Positions 1-10,725 of a stretch of 64,000 bases of DNA are shown one piece after another. The stretch comes from Trichosporon coremiiforme (taxonomy: Eukaryota; Basidiomycota; Tremellomycetes; Trichosporonales; Trichosporonaceae). The stretch lies in the NCBI GenBank assembly GCA_039545355.1, contig BCJJ01000014.1:122999-186998 (forward strand), in the 5' to 3' direction. The notes below the pieces were generated by a model, which searched no databases, was not told the DNA's origin, and saw nothing but the letters and a program-made list of their open reading frames with translations. Made by a program: the position numbers and the translations under genes. Within the stretch, counting starts at the first letter, position 1; each line of letters begins with the position of its first letter.

Positions 1-1007
1 GTGAGGCGATCGGACGGGTGCAGATTCGCCAGGGCAGACAGGTTCTCCTGCACTGCGGCGACGACGTTGGTCCCTGTCTCAAGCCCGAACGCCCGAGGAT
101 CGGCAGCCTCAAGCCCCACAAACACCAACGGTTTGTGCGGCCTCCACAACCACTCCATGAACGGTGCCAAGCGGGGCAGGATCGCCTCCTCGTCTCCCCG
201 CTCGTACTCCTCGTCTTCGCCATCTTCTTCCTGTTCAACTTCAAAGATCACCGTCACCGTCTGCACTCGTGGGGCTGCGTACGCGCCGTATTCGAGGCGC
301 AGTTCCTCAAGCGACTCGGTGATCCAGCTCCTCTTGATGTGTACGACGAGTACAGCATTGACAGGTGATACACGCCCATCGACGTGGGGTTGGTGCGCCG
401 CCGCGACCTGACACACAGTGCCGTACGGCACGTGACCGCCGAGTTCGCTCGAGAGCTCCAGTACGTCGACTGTGACGTCAGCGTTGACGACGAACGGTGC
501 CGCCCGTGGACGGCGTACGACCCGCACGCCGGTGAGGTCAATCAGCAAGTCGGCGTCCAGCGCCTCCGTGAAAGGCAGAGTGCTTTGCGAGAATTTAGCG
601 GGCGAAAGGTAATCCACAACCCGTGCGTAGCGCAGCCGGCTGCGCAGGCGCTCTCGGTTGGCTTGCCACTCCTTGTCCCATGGGCTTGCGGGGAGAAGCG
701 CACTGTGCATCATTGGCAGCGGTAGTACCTTGTACACGTCGGTCGGGTCGGGGGCAAAGATAGCGGGTCGGATGTTCAGAAATCCACACGACGAGATCGT
801 TACATGCTTGAAAAGAGCTGAGTCGGCACGCTCGCTCCAGTGGCGACTAACCGCACGCCAGGACAGGAGGAGGGAGCGGTCGCCTTCAGATGCCAAGGCG
901 ACGCTGTGATCGAACACGAGATCGACGAGATGAGGATAGAATCTGTGGTCAAGCATGGCTGCAACAGACGACGGGATGTCGCCATCTATGCCCGCGGAGG
1001 GAGACAT
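1..1007 (-). CDS. F-box-like uncharacterised protein, C-terminus cut by window edge
   Basis: One uninterrupted minus-strand frame runs from ATG at 1007 off the left edge, giving 335 codons without a stop. After about 20 residues comes a segment of the type HRFYPHLVDLVFDH, then LLLSWRAVSRHWSERAD, which has the spacing of an F-box-like helix pair (leucine-rich helix, then an 'R.VSR.W..RAD' helix). Later segments (LRYARVVDYLSP, IDLTGVRVVRR, VNAVLVVHIKRSW) are repeated strand-loop units such as follow the F-box in fungal proteins of this type. An acidic stretch (EQEEDGEDEEYERGDEE) lies near residue 265. I have the impression of a large lineage-specific family in Trichosporonales; that is memory, not a search. 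Partner and function are unknown. A role as SCF ubiquitin-ligase adaptor is possible but unproven. The true C-terminus is outside the window. Confidence 0.72.
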   Translation of the reverse strand, partial: MSPSAGIDGDIPSSVAAMLDHRFYPHLVDLVFDHSVALASEGDRSLLLSWRAVSRHWSERADSALFKHVTISSCGFLNIRPAIFAPDPTDVYKVLPLPMMHSALLPASPWDKEWQANRERLRSRLRYARVVDYLSPAKFSQSTLPFTEALDADLLIDLTGVRVVRRPRAAPFVVNADVTVDVLELSSELGGHVPYGTVCQVAAAHQPHVDGRVSPVNAVLVVHIKRSWITESLEELRLEYGAYAAPRVQTVTVIFEVEQEEDGEDEEYERGDEEAILPRLAPFMEWLWRPHKPLVFVGLEAADPRAFGLETGTNVVAAVQENLSALANLHPSDRL

Positions 1008-1409
1008 GACTGGAATGGGAGACGTGGTGTTGCAAACAGAGGGGTGTCGTCGCGCTGGATGTCGTTCTCAACGTGTCGCGCACGGTTCTCCCCTGGGCAA
1101 TGCAATACAGTCAACTTGTCGCAGCGTCGATCTTCTACAGTTGATCCCGTTCGTCGGATCCGAGTATCATCCAATGCTTGGCATTGGCGCTGGCGCAATT
1201 CACAAGTCACGCGCGGAAGGCCGGCAGCATGTACTGCGGTCAGCCCGCATGTCAGAACAACTGCTCAGTCACGAAGACGAAACATAGAGGCGCCAAAAAT
1301 GCATCCTATGTAAATATAAGCGTGTGCTGTGATGTTGTACGTCGTGTATCGCGATTGGTTAAGGTAGTCATGAAGTTGACGGGCCGCGTTATCGTCATGA
1401 GCCAGGTGC
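1008..1409. other. short intergenic region
   Basis: Upstream sequence of the F-box-like gene and downstream sequence of the coiled-coil gene. I see no convincing gene, RNA or repeat. The A/T-rich patch around 1308-1322 could be an upstream promoter element of the F-box-like gene, but nothing identifies it as one. Confidence 0.4.
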
Positions 1410-2502
1410 TCAGGCACCTCCCCTCAGCATGATGTTGCGGCGAATGCTCTCAAGCGCATCTCGGGCCTGCTCGAGGTTCTGCGCCGCCTGCTGGACACGA
1501 GGGCTCTGAGCCGAGCTCTGCGCTTGTACCTGGCCGACGAGGGCGTGCAGCTGCTTCTGGGCGTTGCGGAGCTCAGTATCGGCATCGTCTACACGCTGGC
1601 GGAAGGCGAGCTCGGACCACGTAGTGTCGAAGAAGACGTCCGAGATCATGTTGCCCTTCGGCATCTGCACGTCCTTCAGTCCGGGGAGTCCGGGCAGGAG
1701 CTGCTGAGCCTGCTCGACCAGTAGCCGGGCCTGGTCGACCTCGCGCTGGGCTTTGGCGAGCTCAGAGTGCTCCACCATAGCCACGTCGTCGACACCGCCG
1801 TACGAGTTCATGGTAGCGTAATCAGTGCTCGAGTCGACAATCTTGGTCGCCTGCTGCAGGTGCGTGTCCGCCTGAGTGAGGTACGCAACCGCGCGCTGCT
1901 CGTTGACGGTGTTGCCCTGCGAAGCGTTGTACTCGTCGAGAGCAGCGCGGTAGTTTGCCTCGAGCCTATCCTCCTCGGGGAACGCGGGGGTGGGTCCATC
2001 GAACACGCGGCGGTAAAGGGCGTCGAGCTCAGTCTTCGTGCGCTCGTAGCTGTCGACGGCGCCGCGAAGCTCGTTCACCTGCTCGGTCAAGCGGCGCACC
2101 TGGTCCTCGAGGACGGCAGTGCGAGCGGCCGCGGTCTGTTCGGCGGTAAGCGCGGCAACGTACTCGGCCTCCTCCTTCGCCTCGAGCTCGGTAAGGCGCT
2201 CGCGGCCGTGAACGGGGTGCTTGATCTTGACCCAGAGACGCTTCATCGTTCGGTTCTCGATCGCTTTCCAGTCCTTGAATTCCTTGCCCGTCTTGGCATG
2301 CAGCGCAGCGACGCCTGCCTGCTCGGCAGCCAGGCCGGACTGGCTCTGCTCCAGCTGACGCTGGACCGCTGTGAGCGTCGGCGGCGCGTACGACAGGGAC
2401 TGCAGCCGGCCCAAGAGGTTGGAATGCTACACGTCAGCCATTGTTGATTCGAGAACGGCGATGAGCACTCACAGCCTGCAGATCGATTTGAGGGACGGTC
2501 AT
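1410..2502 (-). CDS. conserved fungal coiled-coil protein, function unknown
   Basis: Two exons: 2502-2473 (10 codons, MTVPQIDLQA) and 2426-1410, joined by a 46-nt intron with a GTGAGT donor and GTGTAG acceptor; phase 0 at the junction. The product has 348 residues. It is almost entirely charged heptad-type helix: residues about 25-60 and 85-130 form the first helices, and about 180-240 and 290-335 the later ones. A conserved-looking core (KEFKDWKAIENRT, IKHPVHGRERL) is followed by a Pro-rich break (FDGPTPAFPEEDRLE). There is no signal peptide, membrane segment or catalytic motif. Homologues of this shape occur across fungi as hypothetical proteins, from memory; I cannot name a function. The very short first exon ending exactly in phase with HSNLLGRLQS is the main reason for choosing this start. 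Confidence 0.85.
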
Positions 2503-3229
2503 GATGATGTGTGAGTAGGAAAGAACGTTGCAGCGGGGCGTTAAGAGCTTAGATGTCCTTAGGGCGCTCTGTATCAGTCCATCGTCGGCGTCGGGAGACT
2601 CGCTGATCGACGCCATAAACAATTATAGGACCGGAGCCCCGCCGGATGCGCCCAGGAAGAGTCGCGTTCCGACGCCGTCACCCTGCACCCACTGCATCTT
2701 ACGCAGACGGAGTGGGCGACGCTCTCCAACATCTCGATCAGTTCGTTGTTGTTGGCATGGTTGCTCGCGCACGCCAACGAGCTCGGACGGACGCCATATT
2801 GTGAGAATGTTGTGATCATTGTCTTCAGTGCTCTGGACCCAATGCTGTCTACGCGTCTGCTTTTCTCTATGGTAGTCCCTGATTTGCCACCAAGGCGCAT
2901 TACGCCGCGTTTTCGATTTCTCTTTCACCGGCAGCGCAATCCACCGCAAAAATCATGCAACACCTGGACTTTATTCGGCGCATACGCGCTGTTTTGGTGT
3001 TCTCCAGCGAAAAGAGATTTTTCAACGAACTTTCTATGCATGGCGGTTGCCGAATTGTAGATTATCTGGAATTCACAGCTTCCTCTCACAAGATCACGGA
3101 AGCAAATCGGATCTGGGCTGTGAGCTTGGAGCATGGCCTCCACTTTGTCTTTGGTTTTGGGACGCGACGCGCGCCAAAACAACATTGACACCGTCATCTC
3201 CGCCCAACGCCGCTACCTCATTGTCCGCC
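2503..3229. other. divergent intergenic region
   Basis: Head-to-head spacer of about 730 nt between the coiled-coil gene (-) and the DPB11 homologue (+). The open frames across it are short and show no family pattern. It probably holds both promoters. I see no clear TATA element or repeat. Confidence 0.4.
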
Positions 3230-5867
3230 ATGAACCGCCGCGGGCATCTCTCCCACAAGGTTCCGAATGTCAAGCTGCGGCCAGCGCCTGCTGGTCGGTC
3301 TACCAGGAGAAGCGCTGCTGCAGAGTACGAGCCGGAGCAGGCTGCATGGAGCGACGAGGAGGGTGAGTCTTGGCCCTGAGGAAGAAACTGACATTAGACG
3401 ATGAAGCCGGTCCGTCGCTGAGCAGCGGTGCGAAGCCCTGGAAAGGCATAACGGTTACGTTCACGGGTGTTGAGGAGAAACCTAAACTCTCTGCCCTCGT
3501 GAAGGAGCTCGGAGGCAAGGTCGAGAATGCTCTCACCGTCAACGTGACTCATGTTATTGCCTCGGGATTCGGCTCGGCCAAGTACATGTACGCAATCGAG
3601 CACCGGCTACCGGTGCTTGCACCGTCATGGGTTGAGGACGCACACAAGCACTGGGTCTCTGGGGCTGAGCTCGACGTGCCAGCTGTAAGCTACAGGCATG
3701 GTTCAAAGGCTGACAATCTAGAGCGTCGAGTCGCACCGGCTACTGCCGTTCACGGGGCTCAAGATCTCGATCTCCGGTATCGACCAGCTGGACCATCGCA
3801 AGACAATCATCCGATACATCCAGCAGTTCGGCGGGACGTACTCGAAGGATCTCGACCGCTCGTGCACGCATCTCGTGTCCGCCTTCCCGACCAGCGACCC
3901 CAAAGCGAAAGCGAGCGAGAAGGTCAAGTGGGCGATGAAGGAGATTGGTGACCGCGCCATGGGCCGTCGGAAAGGCAGGAAGGTCGATGGCGAGGATATC
4001 TGGATCATCTACGAGCACTGGATCTGGGATTGTGTCGGCTTCCGCGGGCGTTGGAAGGAAGACGCGTACGACGCTCGTAAGCCGAGGGGCCGACCGAAGA
4101 TCAAGCTTGAATCTGTGCTCGACGGGAGCTGCTTCGAGCCGCCTCCGGAACAGGTGAAGGAAGAGGCGGAAGAGGACGGGCCGGTCGTTCTTAGAAAGAA
4201 GCGGAAGCAGGAGGACGTGGGCAACCTCGTCAACGACTTGCTCTCCACAACCGGGGCGCCGCTACCAGCAGAGGACATGCAGGTGGATTCGCCGGGCGCA
4301 GAGCCCGAAACGAAGTCCGATCCGATGTCACTTGCGCCCCGGAAGTTTGAGCGCAAGCCTTCCCTTTTGCACGTCACCAAGTCCACGTCGTTCGCTGTTC
4401 CTTCCGTCAACGCTGGTCCGAGCAAGATGCCGGTCGCCGAAGGAGAACGCTCCGGACCGCCACCACAATTCTTCGCCGCCATGCGCTTCACCCACGTTAT
4501 CAGTGAGGGGTGTCAAGGGCTTGAGAACGCTCTGAAGCAGCATGGAGGGACGGTGGTCTCTGAAGCTGAATGGAGAGCGGGTGCCCTCGTGGACTATGTC
4601 ATCGTGCGATTGTGAGTTTCCAATGGTCATTGCAGGAACTGACACATAGAATTGCCAGAACTAAAGTCGACATGGCCCCCGTCCAGCCCGGTGAGCCGAC
4701 CCCTGCGCTAGTGACGGAGTGCTGGGTAGAGGGATGCTGTTTCGAGCAGCGTCTTCTCGACCCCGACGCAACTCTCGTCTTCCGGCCCTTGTCAGTCGAC
4801 TGTCCCATTCCTGGAGCATCCGATATCCTCGTTCACATCTCCGGCTTCCCGACCGAGACGACCGTTTACCTGAAGCGGCTGCTAAAGACGGTCGGAGGCG
4901 TGCTGTCCGAGAAGCTGAACCGGAAAACGACCCATTTGGTTTGTGCCATTCCCGAAGGCCAGAAGTGGACCAAAGCGCACGAGTGGGGAGTCACCTGCGT
5001 CAAGGACACATGGCTATGGAGCATGGGACGAACTGGTGTCATCGACGACGTCACGAAGCACTTGCACGGAGCGGATATGCCGAACGGAGTTCCTCTCCCG
5101 ACGCCATCAAGATTAAGTGCCAGTCACGCTAACAGCGAGGGCGAGGCGCTTGGCAGCTCAGTGCCGAACCTCACCGTCGACGAGATCTCGGGCTCCGCTT
5201 CATCATCACGTGTGCTCAAGAGTACACCGACACACGTGGACAAGCCCGGTGGCAGTTCGAGCGCTCTAGTGGCCGACAGCACGAATGCGCTGCAGTCTCC
5301 TAAGCCCAGCACGGAACGGCTGCTGAATAGAGCTCATACCGTTCCGGAGCCACGCAGCAGTCCCGGACTCAAGAGGGGTGTTTCGCCTGGCGTTTCCTCC
5401 TCGACAGCCGGCGTGCTAGGCACCGTGTCGTCTCCCAGCGCGCTCGGCTCGGGCAGCGACGTGACAGCGGCGCTCCGGCGTCTCGCAGAGGGACACGATG
5501 CGCCAACGCGCAGCAAAGTGGTAAGTTTGCCTGGACATCTGTTCTGCTTGAAAAGCCTGCGAAAGGAAAGGCACGCGGAATGCAGAAGTGTGAAACGAAT
5601 GGTTGATACTGACGCAACTCGTAGCTGAGAAGATCGCGCAACTCGCGACCCCGGAGCGATGTCGCGCCCAGCCCCCTCTCGCCGCGGCTCGCGAGCCCAA
5701 CGTCGCCTGTCGCGGCCCCCAGTAGCGCCTTCGCTGCCGTGCCTCCGGCAGTGCAGGAGGAGTCGATGCGCGTCACGTACGCAGATGGCGCAAGCGAGAA
5801 GGAACGCAAGCGTCTTCTCGACGCGGTCATGCGCGGCGCGCCGAGTCCGAAAAAGCAGAGGATGTAA
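3230..5867 (+). CDS. DPB11: BRCT-repeat replication/checkpoint scaffold (Dpb11/Rad4/TopBP1 homologue)
   Basis: Five exons: 3230-3362, 3398-3684, 3722-4611, 4650-5520, 5625-5867, all with GT-AG introns in matching phase, giving 807 residues. Four BRCT repeats are visible, each ending in the conserved Trp helix: BRCT1 about 57-140 (APSWVEDAHK), BRCT2 about 145-240 (YEHWIWDCVG), BRCT3 about 390-475 (TECWVEGCC) and BRCT4 about 485-580 (VKDTWLWSM). GG turns (ELGGKV, QFGGTY, KTVGGVL) match the family. In yeasts this nuclear scaffold binds phosphorylated Sld2/Sld3 to start replication and activates Mec1/ATR. S. cerevisiae Dpb11 is 764 residues and S. pombe Rad4/Cut5 is 648, so the length fits. The linker 240-390 and the tail after 580 are Ser/Pro-rich and disordered, ending in a basic SPKKQRM. 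Introns 1 and 2 are only 35 and 37 nt. Confidence 0.92.
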
Positions 5868-8800
5868 AGCCGATGCTAGGCTTGCGGAGCGAAGGCCGCT
5901 CAGCCTCTGGGCCACACGGTTTTGAACGATGGTCGGATGGACCGACTAGACTGCTGTACGATTGCACGCGGACGCGACGCGAGGAGCGTGAAGAGCCGAG
6001 ACCGGAGCGAAGAACATGTTTGTAAACCAGCATGCAAAGACCATGCCGTATGACGCGTATGCCGTAGCTTGATGCTTAATGCAAGAGTGCGACACCAGTG
6101 CCGGAAACTGCAATCCGGAAGCCGGAAGAGGTAAGGTGCAGATCTGGGACTGCGGCAACTCAGCAGCCAAGCGGCCAACACGTGCAAGCGCATGCGGGCC
6201 GGTCCGGAAGCCAAGCCCGCGTGCGCGACATGTGATGGACCAGCTGGAGATAGGTTTACGATCTAGCGACGCGCGTCTGTCAGGCGAACGAAGAAGGCGC
6301 CGAGGCGCTGTTCTACCTCTCTGTCTCATGTCTGGTGTCTCAGCAATGCCCACTGATAGAGGCTGACGAGTCGTATTGAGCACGGACATATGGCGCCTGC
6401 ATCCTTGCCAGCGCCCATGCGCGCGTGCGCTCATGGACAGAACATAACCGGCGCATGGGTGGCGCAGTGGACATTTTCGCTGCCCTCGAGTCTTCATAGC
6501 CGTCAGATTATGGTCAGATTGTGGGTCGAGAGATCGAGCGCTGGCTGAGGGGTCGACTGGGTCTGGATATCCTCTCGCGCTCGCCGCAGAGTCAGTGCGC
6601 ATAAGACGTTCTAGGTCTGTGGTCCATGTGCTGCATCTCCGGCTCTCCGGCATAGCTGACCTGGCATCCGTCCTGGACAGTGGGACAGACGCACAGGGCG
6701 AGTGCGGTAACGTCATGAATACACGAGGACGCGAACGGCACATGCGAGCCAGGTCCGGCATCCGACAGGTCCGCGGGAAAGACTCGACGTGACAGCGATA
6801 TTCTACGAAGGAACGCAAATTCCGCCCTGTCCCGAGGTCGCGACTCGTCGGTCAAAAGTCGACCGTCGACCGACGTTCGGCAAGGACGCTCATCGCTGCC
6901 GGCAAACTTTTGGTCGACCGACGAGCCGACGATCGCATGGATCGTACCCACGAGCAAACCGGCACGCCGAGAGCGATACGGACCAGCACTCAAAGTCGAT
7001 ATGACAGCACGGCGGCCTCGTTATCCGGCCATAGCGCGATCGCCGGGCATGAAGGTCATGATTTGACCTTTTGTTTTTGTTTTTGCTCGGAGGCCGTGAA
7101 AACGTCGAGACATCTACCGGCAAAGATGCAGTGAGCCGGGCAAGGCACCGGTCCGTATTTTGCCTTACTTGAAGGGTTTACTGGGCGGAGGGCGCGGAGT
7201 TGCGGCGACCTCCACCCCTGACGCTTTTGCTGTCGCGGAACAATGACATTCCTTATGCCCTCCAGGGTCGCATTTTTTTGGCTGGGCGGGCGGCGCGGCG
7301 GCGTTGGCTGGGCAGGGAGGGCGCCGAGTACGTCATGCCTGGCCGTCACTTGGTGCAACCCAGGTGCACCCAGTTGTAGATCGTAGTGAGCAGCTGATAG
7401 TCACGCTCCTGAACTAGACGAGGCTAGTCGATACCTGCAGAGTCTAATCTGCGCAATCTCTCGATAGCTCTCGAGGTTGCGATAAGGACAAGAGTTGATT
7501 GCGAGGCTGCATTGCTGAGAAAGGTATCGGGGAGCACCCCTTGATAGTCCGCGTATCTCACGTTCCCCGCTGCGCGCTGCGCTGCTTTTTCGGAAGCACG
7601 ACACGTTCTCCTCACGTTGCAACGTTCCGATTCACGCGTCGCGTCCTTCGCTCTCCCTCCTCAGCGGACACGTTTGAAACGCGCCCCGCAGGCCCCGTCA
7701 GCTACCGGAAGGCAGTACCGCAACGCTACCGTTACACTCGGGGGCGCACACCAACAAATGCAGAGCATGCAGAGCGTGAGCATCAAGCGGGGAGGAGAAG
7801 AAGGGCGACAAAGGGGGTGATGCAGGATAATCAGTAGCCGATTCCCACGGTGCCCTGAGTTCTTGCCAGAAGAAGGAGAAGTAGGTATTTGCCACCCAGC
7901 CATGGCCAGCCAGCTCAAGCCAAAACAGATGCTGGACCTCACCCGGGCCTGACTAGGTTTGCCTAGTTCAGGGGCCCGCAGGCCCAGGCACGTCTTTGAT
8001 CCTTGCTTTGCTCGCGAATGTTGCAGTCAGACGTGTCTGAGCTTTTCTCGCCCCGTCACCGTCGCCCGGAAGACCGAATGCGGTTCTTGAGCGAGCGTAA
8101 GCGTTCCAAGTACCAGGTGGACGCGACGTGTCTCGCAGCAGGGTACAGGCGCTTGCGTCATGCCCAGCACGTCCTGCACACCTAGCTCGTCACCTTGCTC
8201 GAGCATCAATGACGAGCGAGGAAAGCGAGGAACGAGGGCGACCAACGGATCCAACAGATGCTCGATCGCCATCGCCGGCGTCATTGATGTGCGACACTTG
8301 GTGCGACAGGCGCTGAGTATGGCGTATCATGCAGATATCCAAAGCCAGCTAGGCGAGCTAGTCGGAATGCTGAACCGAAGATGGCCGCTAGCGCGGTTGC
8401 GGCTACGGCTATGATGAAGGCAGACCATGCGGGGGAAAACGGACCGCTTGCCTACGCTCTGCCCAATCTGCTGGTCTGTTCAACCAGTGCGAAAGTGCAA
8501 GACAACAACACAGACTACGAGACACACCCACTGCGGCGCTTGTTCGTCCGCCCTGCGATACGGTTCTTCGCCGGCTCTACGGCCTGCGCTCAGCACATGA
8601 ACGTTTGTCTGGTACACCGCCGTCCGCCGTCGAGCAAAGTCTACCAGGCAGGCGCATGCCTGGCTTGTCATGGCTATGACGCCAGGTCGAGGAGGAAGGC
8701 AGTGGCCGGCCCAGCATTAGCGTTTTGGGCCCTGGGACCTTCTGTTACGCCCTGAGGAATGCCCTTAGGCGGCAGGATGCGCCAGGTGTGTCCTGGTCGC

Positions 8801-9105
8801 AGGGCGATTAGAATGTTATCTGGGATCGGATCGCATCCACGCCACTCCCACGCTCGGGCCGCGACCCTCTGCTCTTCCTCCCTGCCCAGCCAGTCCTGCT
8901 TCTCTGATCTTCTGCCGCCAGCTCCCTCCCGCGATTTACGTCTTGGCTTTGGCCCAGACTTGCCAGCCTAGGATCGTAGGCTTTGGCTTAGCTGCTGCAG
9001 GTAACCGGCACTGTCGACCACCGGCAAATTTAGGCACGGCAGCTGCACTTCGCCTTCCTTCGAGACTCGCTGCGGACAACGTTGATGTGATTCGTGCCAC
9101 GCCCC

Positions 9106-9127
9106 GCGACCGCGACCGCGACCGCGA
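9106..9127. repeat. hexanucleotide microsatellite (CGCGAC)n
   Basis: About 3.5 head-to-tail copies of cgcgac, roughly 270 nt upstream of the lipid-droplet gene. Short simple repeat; no function inferred. Confidence 0.7.
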
Positions 9128-9299
9128 TACACACACTTAAGCTCCCTCTGCTCCTCTGCTCCCTATGCACCTCTGCACAACGCCCGCGCCCTTGGCCCCG
9201 TACCGCGCCCCGCACAGCACTCCTTCCTCACAGGCACTGGCACGCACTCTTCACATCCGCCGCAGACACATACTTGACCACTCCCACTTCACCTCTTCA

Positions 9300-9382
9300 C
9301 ACTTTTTCACAACCTCTTTTCACAACAACACTCTTCCTCTCTCTCTCTCTCTTACCCTAACACCGACACTACCTCGCACACA
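9300..9382 (+). promoter_or_regulatory. pyrimidine-rich leader of the perilipin-like gene
   Basis: The bases before the ATG are C/T-rich on the coding strand, with a run of ctctct dinucleotides near 9336-9356 followed by CACACACA just before AATGGCC. CT-rich leaders of this kind precede strongly expressed genes in basidiomycete yeasts, so high expression is inferred. No TATA box is evident close by. Confidence 0.45.
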
Positions 9383-10725
9383 ATGGCCGCCACCGTCCAG
9401 CAGCAGCCCAACGGCACCGTCGGCGCTCCCGGTATGTGTTCCTCAATGTTCGCCGCTCGATCGCCGCTGACACCACCCAGCCTTCAAGATCGTCGAGAAG
9501 CTCGACTCTGTCCCCGTCGTCCACGACTCGGTCGCCTACGCTCAGTGAGTTGACAATTTCTCGGCGTATCTAACTCGCAGGCACCTCATCAACTCGAACC
9601 AGGTCACTGCCAACCTCTACCAGACCGCCCTCAACATTGCTTCGCGTGAGTAGACGTTTTCGACTTCTGCGAGTTGGGTTCCGAGATTCTCACGGACCAC
9701 CGCCCCCCGCCACCCCTGCGACCGGCTATTGAGCTTGCGTGTTGCGTCGCGGTCTGCTTCCAGCTTCGGTTTCGGTCCCCGGCCCGCTCGGTTCCCGTCC
9801 TCGCTCCTCGCACAGTCTTCGGTCGTGCAGCGTAATTGACTTTGCAGGCTCCTACCAGGTTGCGTCGCCCGTCCTTGAGCGCAGCAAGCCTCTCCTCGAG
9901 TCGGCTGACAACCTCGCCGTCGCCACCTTCAACCGTGCCGAGGCTACCTTCCCTTGTAAGTTTGACAGCGCTATCTTCAGCGGTCGCTGGAATCGCGGCG
10001 ACTGCGTGAGAAGCGCAGAGGAACGTGAGGAACAGGGCGCTGATAAAACCGCAGACCCTTTCAAGACCCCTACTCAGGACCTGATTGGCGTTAAGCAGGC
10101 CAAGTCTGTCTACGACGCTGTGAGTGACACACAATGCGGGGCGGAGAGTACGCGACTCGGAGGTGTCGAGTTGTGACGTGCTCGTCAGCGGTTATTCTCG
10201 CTCACCCCATTCACGGAACCGAGAGTCTTTTGCTAACCGATACCACAGCGCGTCGCCCCTCTCATCGGCCAGGCTCAGCCTATCATCCAGGACGTCATCA
10301 ACAAGACTGTCGCGATCAACTCTGAGCTTAACGCGCGCTACACCGCCGCCGTCCAGCAGTCGACCGAGATCTCGCACGCTCTCCTCGAGCAGCTGCACAC
10401 TCTTACCGAGCAGGGCAAGGAGCTCCCGCACCAGCTCCTCGAGGGTCTCTCCAAGGTCACGACCGACGTCAAGTCGATTGTCCTTGCCAAGGAGGGCACC
10501 GTCCAGGAGAAGACGAACAAGCTCGGTGCCTACGTCGTCGACCAGGTCAAGCCCGTCGTCGACGAGATCTACAAGCACGTCCTCGCCGCCAAGAAGGGCG
10601 CCGAGGAGAAGGCTGACAAGGTCGTCGAGGACGTCAAGGAGAAGGCCGCCGAGGTCGCCAAGAAGGTTGACGCCAAGGCTTCCAACGCCAAGAAGACCGT
10701 CTCCGAGAAGGCCGACTCTGCCTAA
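9383..10725 (+). CDS. perilipin-like lipid-droplet protein (Cap20/Mpl1/Ldp1 type)
   Basis: Six exons: 9383-9431, 9481-9544, 9581-9645, 9848-9955, 10055-10119, 10249-10725, all phase-consistent, giving 275 residues. After a Gln/Pro start comes a conserved N-terminal block (FKIVEKLDSVPVVHD; LYQTALNIASRSYQV; LLESADNLAVATFNRAE) of the fungal perilipin/Cap20 type. Then comes a helical middle, and from about residue 215 an Ala/Lys amphipathic tail with 11-mer-like repeats (EEKADKVVEDVKEKAAEV). There is no signal peptide or long membrane span. Such proteins coat neutral-lipid droplets and limit lipolysis in oleaginous and pathogenic fungi. Introns 3 to 5 (202, 99 and 129 nt) are long for this genome. 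Intron clustering in the first 350 coding bases plus a CT-rich leader suggests a highly expressed gene. Family-level call is firm; the exact orthologue is not. Confidence 0.85.

Larger units (their letters stand above)
5868..9382. other. 3.5-kb stretch without a recognisable gene
   Basis: Only short overlapping frames are present. None shows family motifs, consistent codon use or splice-linked extension. It contains a self-complementary stretch at about 6838-6930 (repeated gtcgacc and gtcggtc words), an imperfect hairpin near 7945-7975 (gcctgactagg paired with cctagttcagg), and T-rich tracts at 7068-7090 and 7268-7276. The last part is the promoter of the lipid-droplet gene. A long non-coding transcript or a rapidly evolving orphan gene cannot be ruled out by eye. 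Confidence 0.45.

Noticed and set aside
8027..8284. 85-codon minus frame with an ATG in the long non-coding interval
   Set aside because: No homology signal and no promoter or leader features; not separable from chance.
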